This document shows positions 7,510 through 14,144 of a DNA stretch of 14,212 nt, piece by piece (position 1 is the stretch's first letter; every line of letters begins with the position of its first letter). The stretch spans positions 1-14,212 of the forward strand of contig CAMKAB010000006.1 in NCBI GenBank assembly GCA_946410375.1, given 5' to 3'. Position numbers and translations under genes: made by a program. The stretch is from an uncultured Spirochaetaceae bacterium (GTDB lineage Bacteria > Spirochaetota > Spirochaetia > Sphaerochaetales > Sphaerochaetaceae). The notes below the pieces were generated by a model, which ran no database searches, was not told the DNA's origin, and saw nothing but the letters and a program-made list of their open reading frames with translations.

Positions 7510-9027
7510 ATGGATTGTGCGATTTTAAAAGAAAATTTCAGCGGAATCGAACCGTTTAAGAATAAAATATGGCTTTCGTCTCCCACAATGCACGGTGATG
7601 AAAAAAAATGGGTGAACGAGGCAATTGACACCAACTGGGTTTCAACGGTCGGGGAGAATATCAACGAGGTTGAGTGCAGGATTGCGGAATATGCGGGGGT
7701 GAAGTACGCCGTGGGGCTCTCTTGCGGTACTGCGGCGCTCCACATTGCGATAAAGCTTGCGGCGGAAAGATTGTACGGACAGGCCCGTCCGAATGAGGGA
7801 ACGCTTAAAGGGCATAAGGTTTTTTGCTCCGATATGACGTTTGACGCTTCTATAAATCCCGTGGCTTACGAGGACGGAGAGGCTGTTTTCATTGATACCG
7901 AGTATGATACATGGAATATGAGTCCGAAAGCGCTTGAAAAAGCGTTTGAAATGTATCCTGATGTGCGTCTAGTTGTGATTGCTCACTTGTACGGAACGCC
8001 CGGGCGTTTTAATGAAATTCGGGAAATTTGCAGAAAACACGGGGCTCTGATTGTTGAGGATGCGGCGGAGAGCCTCGGGGCTAAGTACAGGCTCAAAGCC
8101 GGCTACGGTTTGAGTGGCGGAAACCGCCCCTGCGGAGAAAACGGAAGGTGCGGCGCGGACGGAAGCCCGGCGGCGAGCGGAAATGGCGGAAATAATCAAA
8201 GTTTTCTTCGGAGCGGCGCGGACGGATTCATGCAGAACTCGCGTGAGCGCGGGGCTCAGTGCGCTTCCGGATGCGGCGCGGACGATTTGACGCAGTGCGC
8301 TTCCGAATGCTGGACGGAGACGGGAGCTCTCGGAGATTATAATGCTATTTCCTTTAACGGAAATAAAATAATCACGGGATCTGCCGGCGGAATGTTCTTA
8401 ACGAACTCAAAAGAGGATGCGGATAAGGCGAGAAAGTGGTCCACTCAGAGCAGAGAGGCGGCTCCATGGTACGAGCACGAGGAAATCGGATACAACTACC
8501 GTATGAGCAACATTATTGCGGGAATTGTTCGCGGGCAGCTGCCGTATCTTGATGAACACATCGCTCAGAAAAAAGCCATATACGAGCGTTATAAGAAGGG
8601 CTTTGAAGGACTGCCTGCGAGGATGAATCCTTTTGATGATGAAAAAAGCGTTCCGAATTTCTGGCTTTCCTGTCTGATTATAGATAAGGATGCGGTCTCT
8701 CCAATGGTGAGGGGCGACAGGGAATATCTTTATAAGCATGTTTCGGGGAAAAGTTCTCCGCATGAGATTTTGGATGCGCTCTCTTATTTCGGTGCTGAGG
8801 GGCGTCCTATTTGGAAACCGATGCATATGCAGCCGATTTACCGCGGAAATGCTTTTGTAACCGTGCAGGGAAACGGTCGCGGGCGGACAAACGCATATAT
8901 TGCGGGTTCGGGGGAGGACATCGGCGCGGATATTTTCAGCCGCGGTTTATGCCTTCCGAGCGACAACAAGATGACGCCTGCCGAGCAGGAGAGGATAATA
9001 GAGATAGTTCGAAGGTGCTTCAGGTGA
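7510..9027 (+). CDS. PglE-like PLP-dependent sugar aminotransferase (DegT/DnrJ/EryC1 family) with Cys-rich insertion
   Basis: A PLP enzyme that would aminate the 4-keto sugar made by the preceding dehydratase, using glutamate as donor, to give an NDP-4-amino-4,6-dideoxy sugar. Family marks: TNWVSTVGENINEVE near the N-terminus, SCGTAALH (71-78) for cofactor phosphate, EDAAESLGA with D184, and SFNGNKIITGSAGGM with Schiff-base Lys K286. The C-terminal part (NYRMSNIIAG, RPIWKPMHMQPIYR, RGLCLPSD) is complete. Family members have about 380-430 residues with Asp and Lys about 30 apart; here it is 505 and they are 102 apart, owing to an insertion at about 195-269. Start 7510 has AAGGAG (7495-7500) 9 nt upstream. 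It is probably cotranscribed with the dehydratase. The reading frame is intact across the insertion. Confidence 0.92.
   Translation: MDCAILKENFSGIEPFKNKIWLSSPTMHGDEKKWVNEAIDTNWVSTVGENINEVECRIAEYAGVKYAVGLSCGTAALHIAIKLAAERLYGQARPNEGTLKGHKVFCSDMTFDASINPVAYEDGEAVFIDTEYDTWNMSPKALEKAFEMYPDVRLVVIAHLYGTPGRFNEIREICRKHGALIVEDAAESLGAKYRLKAGYGLSGGNRPCGENGRCGADGSPAASGNGGNNQSFLRSGADGFMQNSRERGAQCASGCGADDLTQCASECWTETGALGDYNAISFNGNKIITGSAGGMFLTNSKEDADKARKWSTQSREAAPWYEHEEIGYNYRMSNIIAGIVRGQLPYLDEHIAQKKAIYERYKKGFEGLPARMNPFDDEKSVPNFWLSCLIIDKDAVSPMVRGDREYLYKHVSGKSSPHEILDALSYFGAEGRPIWKPMHMQPIYRGNAFVTVQGNGRGRTNAYIAGSGEDIGADIFSRGLCLPSDNKMTPAEQERIIEIVRRCFR
8092..8319 (+). other. Gly/Cys-rich, GC-rich insertion inside the aminotransferase
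   Basis: Residues about 195-269 interrupt the region between AKYR and TGALGDY, which are normally separated by a few residues. The segment has six Cys (208, 214, 251, 255, 263, 267), the last four as two CxxxC pairs in QCASGC and QCASEC, plus many Gly, Asn and Ala. Its DNA is about 64% G+C by hand count over 8101-8320, against about 40% in flanking lines. The 13-mer CAGTGCGCTTCCG occurs at 8257 and 8293, 36 bp apart, and CGGCGCGGACG occurs three times (8151, 8214, 8274). Confidence 0.8.
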
Positions 9028-9035
9028 AGCCTGCC

Positions 9036-9074
9036 TTTCGCCCCGGGTTTTGTTTTTGAATAAACGGGGCGGAA
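9036..9074 (+). terminator. Stem-loop after the aminotransferase, possible terminator
   Basis: TTTCGCCCCG (9036-9045) pairs with CGGGGCGGAA (9065-9074): ten pairs including one G-U, around a 19-nt T-rich loop. It sits 9 bp after the stop and 39 bp before the ffh promoter, the right place to separate the glycan genes from the translation operon. There is no T run after it, so intrinsic termination is unproven. Confidence 0.4.
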
Positions 9075-9112
9075 ACGCGGAGCGGACGGGTGCCGTCTCA
9101 GGTCTCTTTAAA

Positions 9113-9141
9113 TTGACACTTCTTCTTTTGACGGGTAAACT
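9113..9141 (+). promoter_or_regulatory. Sigma70-type promoter of the ffh operon, leaderless geometry
   Basis: A consensus -35 TTGACA (9113-9118), a 17-bp spacer and -10 TAAACT (9136-9141). ATG 9148 follows after 6 nt, so the predicted transcript starts at the A of the start codon. No Shine-Dalgarno sequence precedes ffh (the six bases before it are GAACCC). Confidence 0.7.
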
Positions 9142-9147
9142 GAACCC

Positions 9148-10485
9148 ATGTTTGACTCATTAAGCGATAAATTTTCAAATCTGATAAGAACATTTCAGGG
9201 AAAGAGCAAAATCTCTGAGAAGAATATTCAGGACGCCACGAACGAGATTCAGAGCGCTCTTTTAGACGCAGACGTGAATCTTCGCGTGGTGCGTCGTTTT
9301 ATCAACAGAACACGTGAAGAAGCTCTCGGAGACAAGGTTTTAAAAGCCGTAGATCCCGGGCAGCAGTTCATTAAGATTGTTTATGATAAGATGGTGTCTC
9401 TTCTCGGGGATAAGGATTCCGAGAAGCTGAATCTTAAGGGTCCGGATACGACATCGGTGATTCTGATGATGGGTTTGCAGGGCTCCGGAAAAACCACGAC
9501 GAGCGCGAAACTTGCGTACCGCTTGAAAAAAGAAGGGCGGCGCGTTCTCATGGCTGCGTGCGACCTCGTTCGTCCCGCCGCAATAACTCAGTTGGAAGTT
9601 CTCGGCGAGCAGTACTCAATTCCCGTTTATTCCGAGCATGATGCGAAAAATCCGGTTAAGGTCGCTGAAAACGCTCTTAAGTACGCCAGGCGCGAACAGT
9701 ACAACGTTTTGATTATAGACACCTCCGGGCGTATGCATTTGGACGCCGATATGATGGAGGAAATCGGGAAGATAAGCAGCGCGGTTACCCCGGATGAACG
9801 GCTTTTCGTTTCCGATGCGATGACGGGTCAGAACGCCGTGAATATCGCAAAGGAGTTTGAGGAGAAAGTCGGAATTACCGGAGTGATCCTTACGAAATTT
9901 GACTCGGACACCCGCGGAGGTGTGGCGTTATCGCTTAAGGAGATTGTCGGACGTCCGATTAAGTTTATCGGAACCGGTGAAAAAGCGGAAAATCTGGATG
10001 TTTTCTATGCGGACAGAATGGCGAGCCGTATTCTCGGAATGGGAGATGTGGTAAGTCTGGTTGAAAAAGCTCAGGAAACCTTTGATGCCGAGCAGGCTGA
10101 AAAGTTGCAGCGAAAGATGGCTAAATCCGAGTTTGACCTGGATGACTATCTGGAGCAGATTGAAAATATGACCAAGATGGGTGGTGTGGAAAAGATTCTG
10201 GATATGCTTCCCGGCGCTAAGGGAGCTATAACGGAAGATATGGTGGACAAGAAAGAATTGTTAAAAGAAAAAGCGATTATTCAGTCTATGACCTTAACAG
10301 AAAGAAAAAATATCTATATAATTGGCTCGGCTAGAAAAAAAAGAATAGCGAAAGGGAGCGGAACTTCGGTCGGAGAAGTGGGGCATCTCTTGAAAAAGTT
10401 TGAAAAAATGCGGCTAAGTATGAAGAAGCTCGCTAAAAATAAGAAATACCAGAATGCCTTGATGCAGCAGATGGGTATGAAATGA
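9148..10485 (+). CDS. ffh: Signal recognition particle GTPase Ffh
   Basis: Protein subunit of the bacterial SRP. It binds 4.5S RNA and signal sequences of nascent membrane proteins and delivers ribosomes to FtsY. All 445 residues are present: an N helical bundle (1-95); a G domain with GLQGSGKTTT (109-118), DTSGR (191-195, usually DTAGR), TKFDSDTRGG (249-258, usually TKLD) and GTGEKAENLDVF (275-286); and a Met-rich M domain whose RNA-binding helix-turn-helix is ARKKRIAKGSGTSVGEV (395-411). Length is normal. ATG 9148 is the only sensible start and directly follows the promoter, so ffh probably heads the operon ffh-rpsP-khpA-rimM-trmD-rplS. The TKFD variant is one reason I favour a spirochaete. 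Confidence 0.97.
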   Translation: MFDSLSDKFSNLIRTFQGKSKISEKNIQDATNEIQSALLDADVNLRVVRRFINRTREEALGDKVLKAVDPGQQFIKIVYDKMVSLLGDKDSEKLNLKGPDTTSVILMMGLQGSGKTTTSAKLAYRLKKEGRRVLMAACDLVRPAAITQLEVLGEQYSIPVYSEHDAKNPVKVAENALKYARREQYNVLIIDTSGRMHLDADMMEEIGKISSAVTPDERLFVSDAMTGQNAVNIAKEFEEKVGITGVILTKFDSDTRGGVALSLKEIVGRPIKFIGTGEKAENLDVFYADRMASRILGMGDVVSLVEKAQETFDAEQAEKLQRKMAKSEFDLDDYLEQIENMTKMGGVEKILDMLPGAKGAITEDMVDKKELLKEKAIIQSMTLTERKNIYIIGSARKKRIAKGSGTSVGEVGHLLKKFEKMRLSMKKLAKNKKYQNALMQQMGMK

Positions 10486-10607
10486 GGGCGGAAACGGCGC
10501 CCGAAAACGAGGATGGAAGAACCGTGATCGGGTTGTGCGCTTCGGGAATGGAAAAATGCGTTTGAGAAGCAAGTCCGCTTTCGCAGTGAACGCGGTAGGA
10601 GGAAAAT
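10486..10607. other. GC-rich spacer between ffh and rpsP
   Basis: It holds a strong ribosome site for rpsP (TAGGAGG, 10596-10602, 5 nt before GTG 10608). No clear promoter or terminator is visible. A 27-codon frame beginning at 10482 (overlapping the ffh stop as ATGA) and ending at 10565 has no recognisable features; I do not call it a gene. Confidence 0.5.
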
Positions 10608-10895
10608 GTGAGCGTTAGTATCAGATTAAAGAGATTCGGTACGAAGAAGAGACCTTACTACAGAGTGGTAGTAATGGATTCAAGAGAAGCAACAAAGGGT
10701 CAGCCCCTTGATGAGATTGGATTTTATCACCCGATTGAAGCAGAAGATAAGCAGGTGAAAATTGATGCGGAAAGAGCGTCTTACTGGATTTGTCAGGGAG
10801 CTCAGCCTTCAAACACTGTGCGCTCTTTATTTGCAAAACAGGGTATTGCTATTATAAGAAAGCCTGCTTCCTCAGAAGCCCCTGTGAAGGAGTAA
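10608..10895 (+). CDS. rpsP: 30S ribosomal protein S16
   Basis: Small-subunit protein needed for assembly of the 16S 5' domain. The 95 residues begin SVSIRLKRFGTKKRPYYRVV, the standard S16 opening, and continue with DSREATKGQPLDEIGFYHP and the SYWICQGAQPSNTV segment. Length is in the usual 80-100 range; the C-terminal tail after about residue 85 is variable in the family. The GTG start is set by TAGGAGG 5 nt upstream; an ATG two bases earlier is followed at once by a stop. It lies 122 bp after ffh and 4 bp before khpA. Confidence 0.97.
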   Translation: MSVSIRLKRFGTKKRPYYRVVVMDSREATKGQPLDEIGFYHPIEAEDKQVKIDAERASYWICQGAQPSNTVRSLFAKQGIAIIRKPASSEAPVKE

Positions 10896-10899
10896 TTCT

Positions 10900-11133
10900 G
10901 TGGAGAAAGCTCTGGTTGAATATATTGTACGGAGCTTAGTTGATAACCCGGACCGGGTTGAACTGAATGTTATGGAAGGGGAAAAAGCGACAATTATCGA
11001 ATTGCGCGTTGCACCCGAGGACATCGGAAAGGTAATCGGAAAGGGCGGCAGGATAGCAAGGGCGCTCAGAACGATTTTGAGTGCGACATCAACTAAGACG
11101 GGCAAGCATGCTAGCCTGGAGATTTTAGACTGA
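10900..11133 (+). CDS. khpA: KH-domain RNA-binding protein KhpA
   Basis: A 77-residue single-KH-domain protein (YlqC/KhpA), an RNA-binding factor that in other bacteria pairs with KhpB/Jag and affects cell division and translation. The KH signature VIGKGGRIARALR (45-57) contains the GKGG loop (47-50) that contacts RNA. Its position between rpsP and rimM is the conserved family context. GTG start: AAGGAG (10887-10892), overlapping the rpsP stop, lies 7 nt upstream, and the stop-start gap is only 4 bp, so translation is probably coupled. Length is typical (75-80). Confidence 0.94.
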   Translation: MEKALVEYIVRSLVDNPDRVELNVMEGEKATIIELRVAPEDIGKVIGKGGRIARALRTILSATSTKTGKHASLEILD

Positions 11134-11143
11134 AAAAAAGCAA

Positions 11144-11650
11144 ATGAAAGAATTTCTTACAACAGCGGTAATAAGAAAACCTTATGGAGTAAAAGGCGAT
11201 CTGAAGGTGCGCCCTTTTTCGGATGATATTTCGCATTTCTTTAAACTGAAAGAAGTTACAGTAGAGAAAGACGGAATAGAGAAACATCTGGAGATTGAGA
11301 GGGTGCAGGATTATCAGGGAGAAGTCCTCATAAAGTTTAAAGGACTGGACAATCCCGAAGACGCAAAGCTCTATTCGGGATTCAATGTGCTGGTGCCGAG
11401 AAATCTTGCATCCGGGCTTAAAAAAGGAGAAGTGTATACTGCGGACCTGATAGGGCTCGTTCTTATGCACAACGGAGAAGAAAGCGGAGTTGTTGAATCA
11501 TTGATTGAGGGAGCTCAGGCTCTCTTGCTGGAAGTGAAGTGTACGGACGGAAAATACCGGCTTGTTCCTTATTTGAAAGGCGTATTCGTCGGAGAGGCGG
11601 ATCTTGAAAAAGGTACGCTTGAACTTTTGAAAAAGGAACTTGTTCAGTGA
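11144..11650 (+). CDS. rimM: Ribosome maturation factor RimM
   Basis: Assembly factor that binds S19 and helps mature the 30S head. The 168 residues show the N-terminal RimM barrel (TAVIRKPYGVKGDLKVRPF, about 6-24) and the C-terminal PRC-type barrel, marked by VYTADLIGL (97-105) and EGAQALLLEV (about 122-131), ending LELLKKELVQ. Length is normal. The ribosome site is weak (A-rich only), 10 bp after khpA, so it may depend on coupling. Its TGA overlaps the trmD start as GTGA. Confidence 0.95.
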   Translation: MKEFLTTAVIRKPYGVKGDLKVRPFSDDISHFFKLKEVTVEKDGIEKHLEIERVQDYQGEVLIKFKGLDNPEDAKLYSGFNVLVPRNLASGLKKGEVYTADLIGLVLMHNGEESGVVESLIEGAQALLLEVKCTDGKYRLVPYLKGVFVGEADLEKGTLELLKKELVQ

Positions 11651-12393
11651 AAATAAATGTCATTACGCTTTTTCCCGAACTGATTCAGCCGTTCTTCACA
11701 AATTCAATTATGGCACGCGCGGTGTCTTCCGGTAAGGTTTCTTACGAGATTATAAATCCGAGGGATTTTACTGCAGACAGACATCACAAATGCGACGATT
11801 CACCCTTTGGAGGCGGAGCAGGCATGGTCATTAAGCCCGAACCGTTCTTTAAAGCTCTGGATTCGTGCAGTGCTGATACGAGTCGCGTAATTTATGCAAG
11901 TCCTGCCGGACGACCTCTCACGCAGAGGTTTGCGGAAGAGTTAAGTGCGGAAAGCGAGCTTACTTTTATATGCGGTCATTACGAAGGAATAGACCAGAGA
12001 ATAATAGACCGTTATGTGAGCGACGAGATTTGCATAGGAGATTATGTGATAAGTTCAGGGGAGGTAGCCACCCTGGTGATAATTGATGCCGTTTATCGTT
12101 TGATAGACGGGGTTATCGCGAAATCTTCCCTTGAAGAAGAGAGCTTCACCGGTCCGTATCTGGAATACCCTCAGTATACGCGTCCGGAAGAGTATATGGG
12201 AATGAGAGTCCCGGAAGTGCTTTTAAGCGGGCATCATGAGAATATACGGAAGTGGAGGCTGAAAAAAAGGCTTGAAAAAACATTGAAAAACAGGCCTGAA
12301 TTGCTGGATAATGCAGTGCCGGATAAAGAGGCGCTGAAGATTCTGGAAGAAATAAGAGCCGAGCGTGGCGGATGTTCGCAGAACACGAACTGA
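11647..12393 (+). CDS. trmD: tRNA (guanine-N1)-methyltransferase TrmD
   Basis: SPOUT methyltransferase that makes m1G37 in tRNAs reading CNN codons, using SAM, and prevents frameshifting. The 248 residues hold the knot region ICGHYEGIDQR (108-118) and IGDYVISSGEV (130-140), and upstream DDSPFGGGAGM (50-60); the C-terminal helical part begins near RPEEYMG (179-185). The SAM loop reads SSGE where SGGE is usual (S137 for Gly). GTG 11647 overlaps the rimM stop and has AAGGA (11633-11637) 9 nt upstream; the protein then starts MKINVITLFPEL as expected. Length is normal. Confidence 0.96.
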   Translation: MKINVITLFPELIQPFFTNSIMARAVSSGKVSYEIINPRDFTADRHHKCDDSPFGGGAGMVIKPEPFFKALDSCSADTSRVIYASPAGRPLTQRFAEELSAESELTFICGHYEGIDQRIIDRYVSDEICIGDYVISSGEVATLVIIDAVYRLIDGVIAKSSLEEESFTGPYLEYPQYTRPEEYMGMRVPEVLLSGHHENIRKWRLKKRLEKTLKNRPELLDNAVPDKEALKILEEIRAERGGCSQNTN

Positions 12394-12555
12394 GGTTGCA
12401 TATGCGGAAAGGCGCAAGGCTTATGTCTGGGCCGGTTTTTAAGGACCGCCGGGGGTTCGCGATGTTGAGGACCGGGCGGGAGCTTTGGAAACGCTTTGCG
12501 AGGCGAAAAAATACGGTTTTACCGTAAAAAGAAATTTGACCGAAGGGGTTATAAA
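12394..12555. other. Spacer between trmD and rplS with a hairpin and ribosome site
   Basis: 162 bp, GC-rich on the left. TACGGT (12512-12517) and ACCGTA (12521-12526) form a perfect 6-bp stem with a 3-nt loop, followed by A rather than T on the + strand. The rplS ribosome site is AAGGGG (12543-12548), 7 nt before ATG 12556. I see no convincing promoter. The hairpin just ahead of the ribosome site could modulate rplS translation, but no known L19 leader is recognised. Confidence 0.45.
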
Positions 12556-12915
12556 ATGGATATTATTAAAGCTATCGAAACTCAGCAGATGAAGCAGGAC
12601 GCTGAGAATTTTCATGTCGGAGACACCGTAAAGGTGTATTTCAAGATTGTTGAAGGCGCCACAGAGCGTATTCAGGTGTATGAAGGCACCGTAATTGCAA
12701 AAAATAATTCAGGTATCAGAAGAACATTCGTAGTCAGAAAGATTTCCTACGGCGTGGGTGTTGAGAGAATTTTCCCGCTTCACTCTCCGAGAGTGGAAAA
12801 TATAGAAGTTGTTCGCCGCGGCAAAGTTCGCAGAGCTAAGCTGTACTACCTCAGAGGTAAGATCGGTAAGGCTGCTCGCGTGCCTGAGCAGATTCGCGGA
12901 CACAAGGGTATTTAA
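12556..12915 (+). CDS. rplS: 50S ribosomal protein L19
   Basis: Large-subunit protein at the 30S-50S interface (bridges B6 and B8). 119 residues from MDIIKAIETQQ to the end RGHKGI, covering the family core: FHVGDTVKVYFKIVEG, RIQVYEGTVIA, GIRRTFVVRKISYGVGVERIFPLHSP and AKLYYLRGKIGKAARV. An in-frame ATG at 12496 would add 20 charged residues not found in L19. ATG 12556 is chosen because AAGGGG lies 7 nt upstream and the length then matches the family (115-120). Last gene of the ffh operon; 378 bp without a gene follow. Confidence 0.96.
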   Translation: MDIIKAIETQQMKQDAENFHVGDTVKVYFKIVEGATERIQVYEGTVIAKNNSGIRRTFVVRKISYGVGVERIFPLHSPRVENIEVVRRGKVRRAKLYYLRGKIGKAARVPEQIRGHKGI

Positions 12916-13166
12916 TTTTTTAACGGAACTTCCTGCGGACGATTTCAGGCGTTGCGGGTGAGGCGTTGTGTTCGGAAATCTGATGCGGTGTTGCGCATCG
13001 TTTGAACGGCGTCGAAACGCGGGAAACCGGACTTTGCACATGCTGTTTACGGAAGATTTTGAGTTTGAATTTTTCAGACGGAATGTGCGTACGGCGCTGT
13101 AGGCATGTGGTTTCATATGCGTATGGCGCGCGGTTTTGTTCTTCTTCACCGGTGTCGGTGAAAGTG

Positions 13167-13195
13167 TGGACATAAAACAGTAAAACGGATAATAT
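13167..13195 (+). promoter_or_regulatory. Candidate upstream promoter for rplM-rpsI
   Basis: TGGACA (13167-13172) matches the -35 consensus at 5 of 6; after a 17-bp spacer TAATAT (13190-13195) matches the -10 at 4 of 6. It lies directly after the hairpin at 13145-13162 and would give rplM a leader of about 90 nt. Confidence 0.4.
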
Positions 13196-13257
13196 TACTT
13201 TGCATTATTTTCGGATATGGGACGATGCACCCTTTCCCACTTGCTTTCAGACTGTAT

Positions 13258-13286
13258 TTGATTGTGATGTAAGAACTTAATAGGAT
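13258..13286 (+). promoter_or_regulatory. rplM: Candidate promoter at rplM with leaderless geometry (overlaps possible ribosome site)
   Basis: TTGATT (13258-13263), a 17-bp spacer, TAGGAT (13281-13286), then 7 nt to ATG 13294: the same layout as at 5597-5625. However AGGA in the -10 could equally be a Shine-Dalgarno sequence 8 nt before the start, so this site has two readings. Confidence 0.35.
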
Positions 13287-13293
13287 ATTTATT

Positions 13294-13722
13294 ATGAAGA
13301 CAATTTTTGTGAAACCGCTTCAGGTTGAAAAGAAATGGTATGTAATAGATGCTGCGGGAAAGCCTTTGGGCAGAACTGCGGTGGCTGCTGCAAACATTTT
13401 ACGCGGTAAGAATAAGCCGGAGTTCGCTCCTAACGCAGACATCGGCGATTATGTGATTATCATAAATGCGGCAAAGGCTGTTGTAACCGGTGCAAAGGGC
13501 GAAGACAAGATGTATCGTCGTGTTTCGGGCTATGCAGGCGGTCTTAAAGAGGAAACTTATAATCAGACAGTAGAGCGCAAGCCTTGTTTCCCGATGGAGC
13601 ATGCAATCAAGGGTATGCTTCCGAAAGGACCGCTGGGTCGTAAGTTGTTCACGAATTTAAAGGTTTATGCCGGTGCTGAGCATCCTCATGCCGCACAGAA
13701 GCCGATTGAATACACAGTTTAA
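13294..13722 (+). CDS. rplM: 50S ribosomal protein L13
   Basis: Early-assembly large-subunit protein. All 142 residues are present: WYVIDAAGKPLGRTAVAAANILRGKNKPEF (16-45), NADIGDYVIIINA, the GYAGGLKEET motif and AIKGMLPKGPLGRKLFTNLKVYAGAEHPHAAQKP at the C-terminus. Length is standard. ATG 13294 gives the normal N-terminus. It is paired with rpsI 11 bp downstream, the near-universal L13-S9 operon. Transcription probably starts locally, from one of two candidate promoters in the preceding gap. Confidence 0.97.
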   Translation: MKTIFVKPLQVEKKWYVIDAAGKPLGRTAVAAANILRGKNKPEFAPNADIGDYVIIINAAKAVVTGAKGEDKMYRRVSGYAGGLKEETYNQTVERKPCFPMEHAIKGMLPKGPLGRKLFTNLKVYAGAEHPHAAQKPIEYTV

Positions 13723-13733
13723 GGGGTGAGTAC

Positions 13734-14144
13734 ATGGCTAAGACAGAAGATAAGGGTTTAAATCTGGGTCAGGGTACTGGCCGCAGAAAAACCGCTACCG
13801 CAAGAGTTTATCTCAGAGAGGGGAGCGGGAATATTACGGTTAACGGAAGAAAGCTTGAGGATTATTTCAAGGATTCTCTTTGTGTGTTCATTGTCAGACA
13901 GCCGCTTGATGTAACGGACAGTCTCAAGAAGTTTGATATTGTTATCAATGTTTCCGGCGGTGGAACTACCGGTCAGGCAGGTGCTTGCAGACATGGTATT
14001 GCAAGAGCTCTTGTCGCTTTTGACGAATCAAACAAGCCTGTGTTGCACGAGAACGGGTTCATGACTCGTGATCCGAGAATGGTTGAAAGAAAGAAGTACG
14101 GTCAGCGCGGAGCACGCCGCCGCTTCCAGTTCAGCAAGCGATAA
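13734..14144 (+). CDS. rpsI: 30S ribosomal protein S9
   Basis: Small-subunit protein whose C-terminal tail reaches the P-site tRNA anticodon. 136 residues: GTGRRKTATARVYLREGSG (about 14-32), NVSGGGTTGQAGACRHGIARAL (72-93), RDPRMVERKKYGQRGARRRFQFSKR at the end, with the conserved terminal SKR. Cys replaces the usual Ile in QAGAxRHG, a mild change. A strong AAGGGGTGAG ribosome site overlaps the rplM stop region, so the two genes form one operon. Confidence 0.97.
   Translation: MAKTEDKGLNLGQGTGRRKTATARVYLREGSGNITVNGRKLEDYFKDSLCVFIVRQPLDVTDSLKKFDIVINVSGGGTTGQAGACRHGIARALVAFDESNKPVLHENGFMTRDPRMVERKKYGQRGARRRFQFSKR

Larger units (their letters stand above)
12916..13293. other. 378-bp gene-free stretch between rplS and rplM
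   Basis: No credible gene on either strand; the long reverse frame here runs antisense through rplS. It holds two clean stem-loops: GATGCG (12982-12987) with CGCATC (12994-12999), loop 6, followed by GTTT; and TTCACCG (13145-13151) with CGGTGAA (13156-13162), loop GTGT. Neither has a strong T run. Two promoter candidates lie to the right. The left half is GC-rich, the last 120 bp AT-rich. It may contain the end of the ffh transcript and the start of the rplM-rpsI transcript. Confidence 0.6.

Noticed and set aside
10482..10565. 27-codon frame overlapping the ffh stop as ATGA
   Set aside because: Too short, no motif, no ribosome site of its own beyond the ffh coding end; such overlaps arise easily by chance.
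12512..12526. Hairpin before rplS as a transcription terminator
   Set aside because: On the + strand it is followed by A, not T; the T run is only on the opposite strand, where no gene is being transcribed.
12872..12891. CTGCTC/GAGCAG stem near the end of rplS
   Set aside because: It lies inside conserved L19 codons and has no T run; likely a by-product of coding sequence.
12709..13173. Reverse-strand open frame of about 154 codons covering the rplS-rplM gap
   Set aside because: More than half of it is antisense to rplS, its composition is that of random Ser/Arg/Lys-rich translation, no ribosome site precedes it and no family motif is seen.
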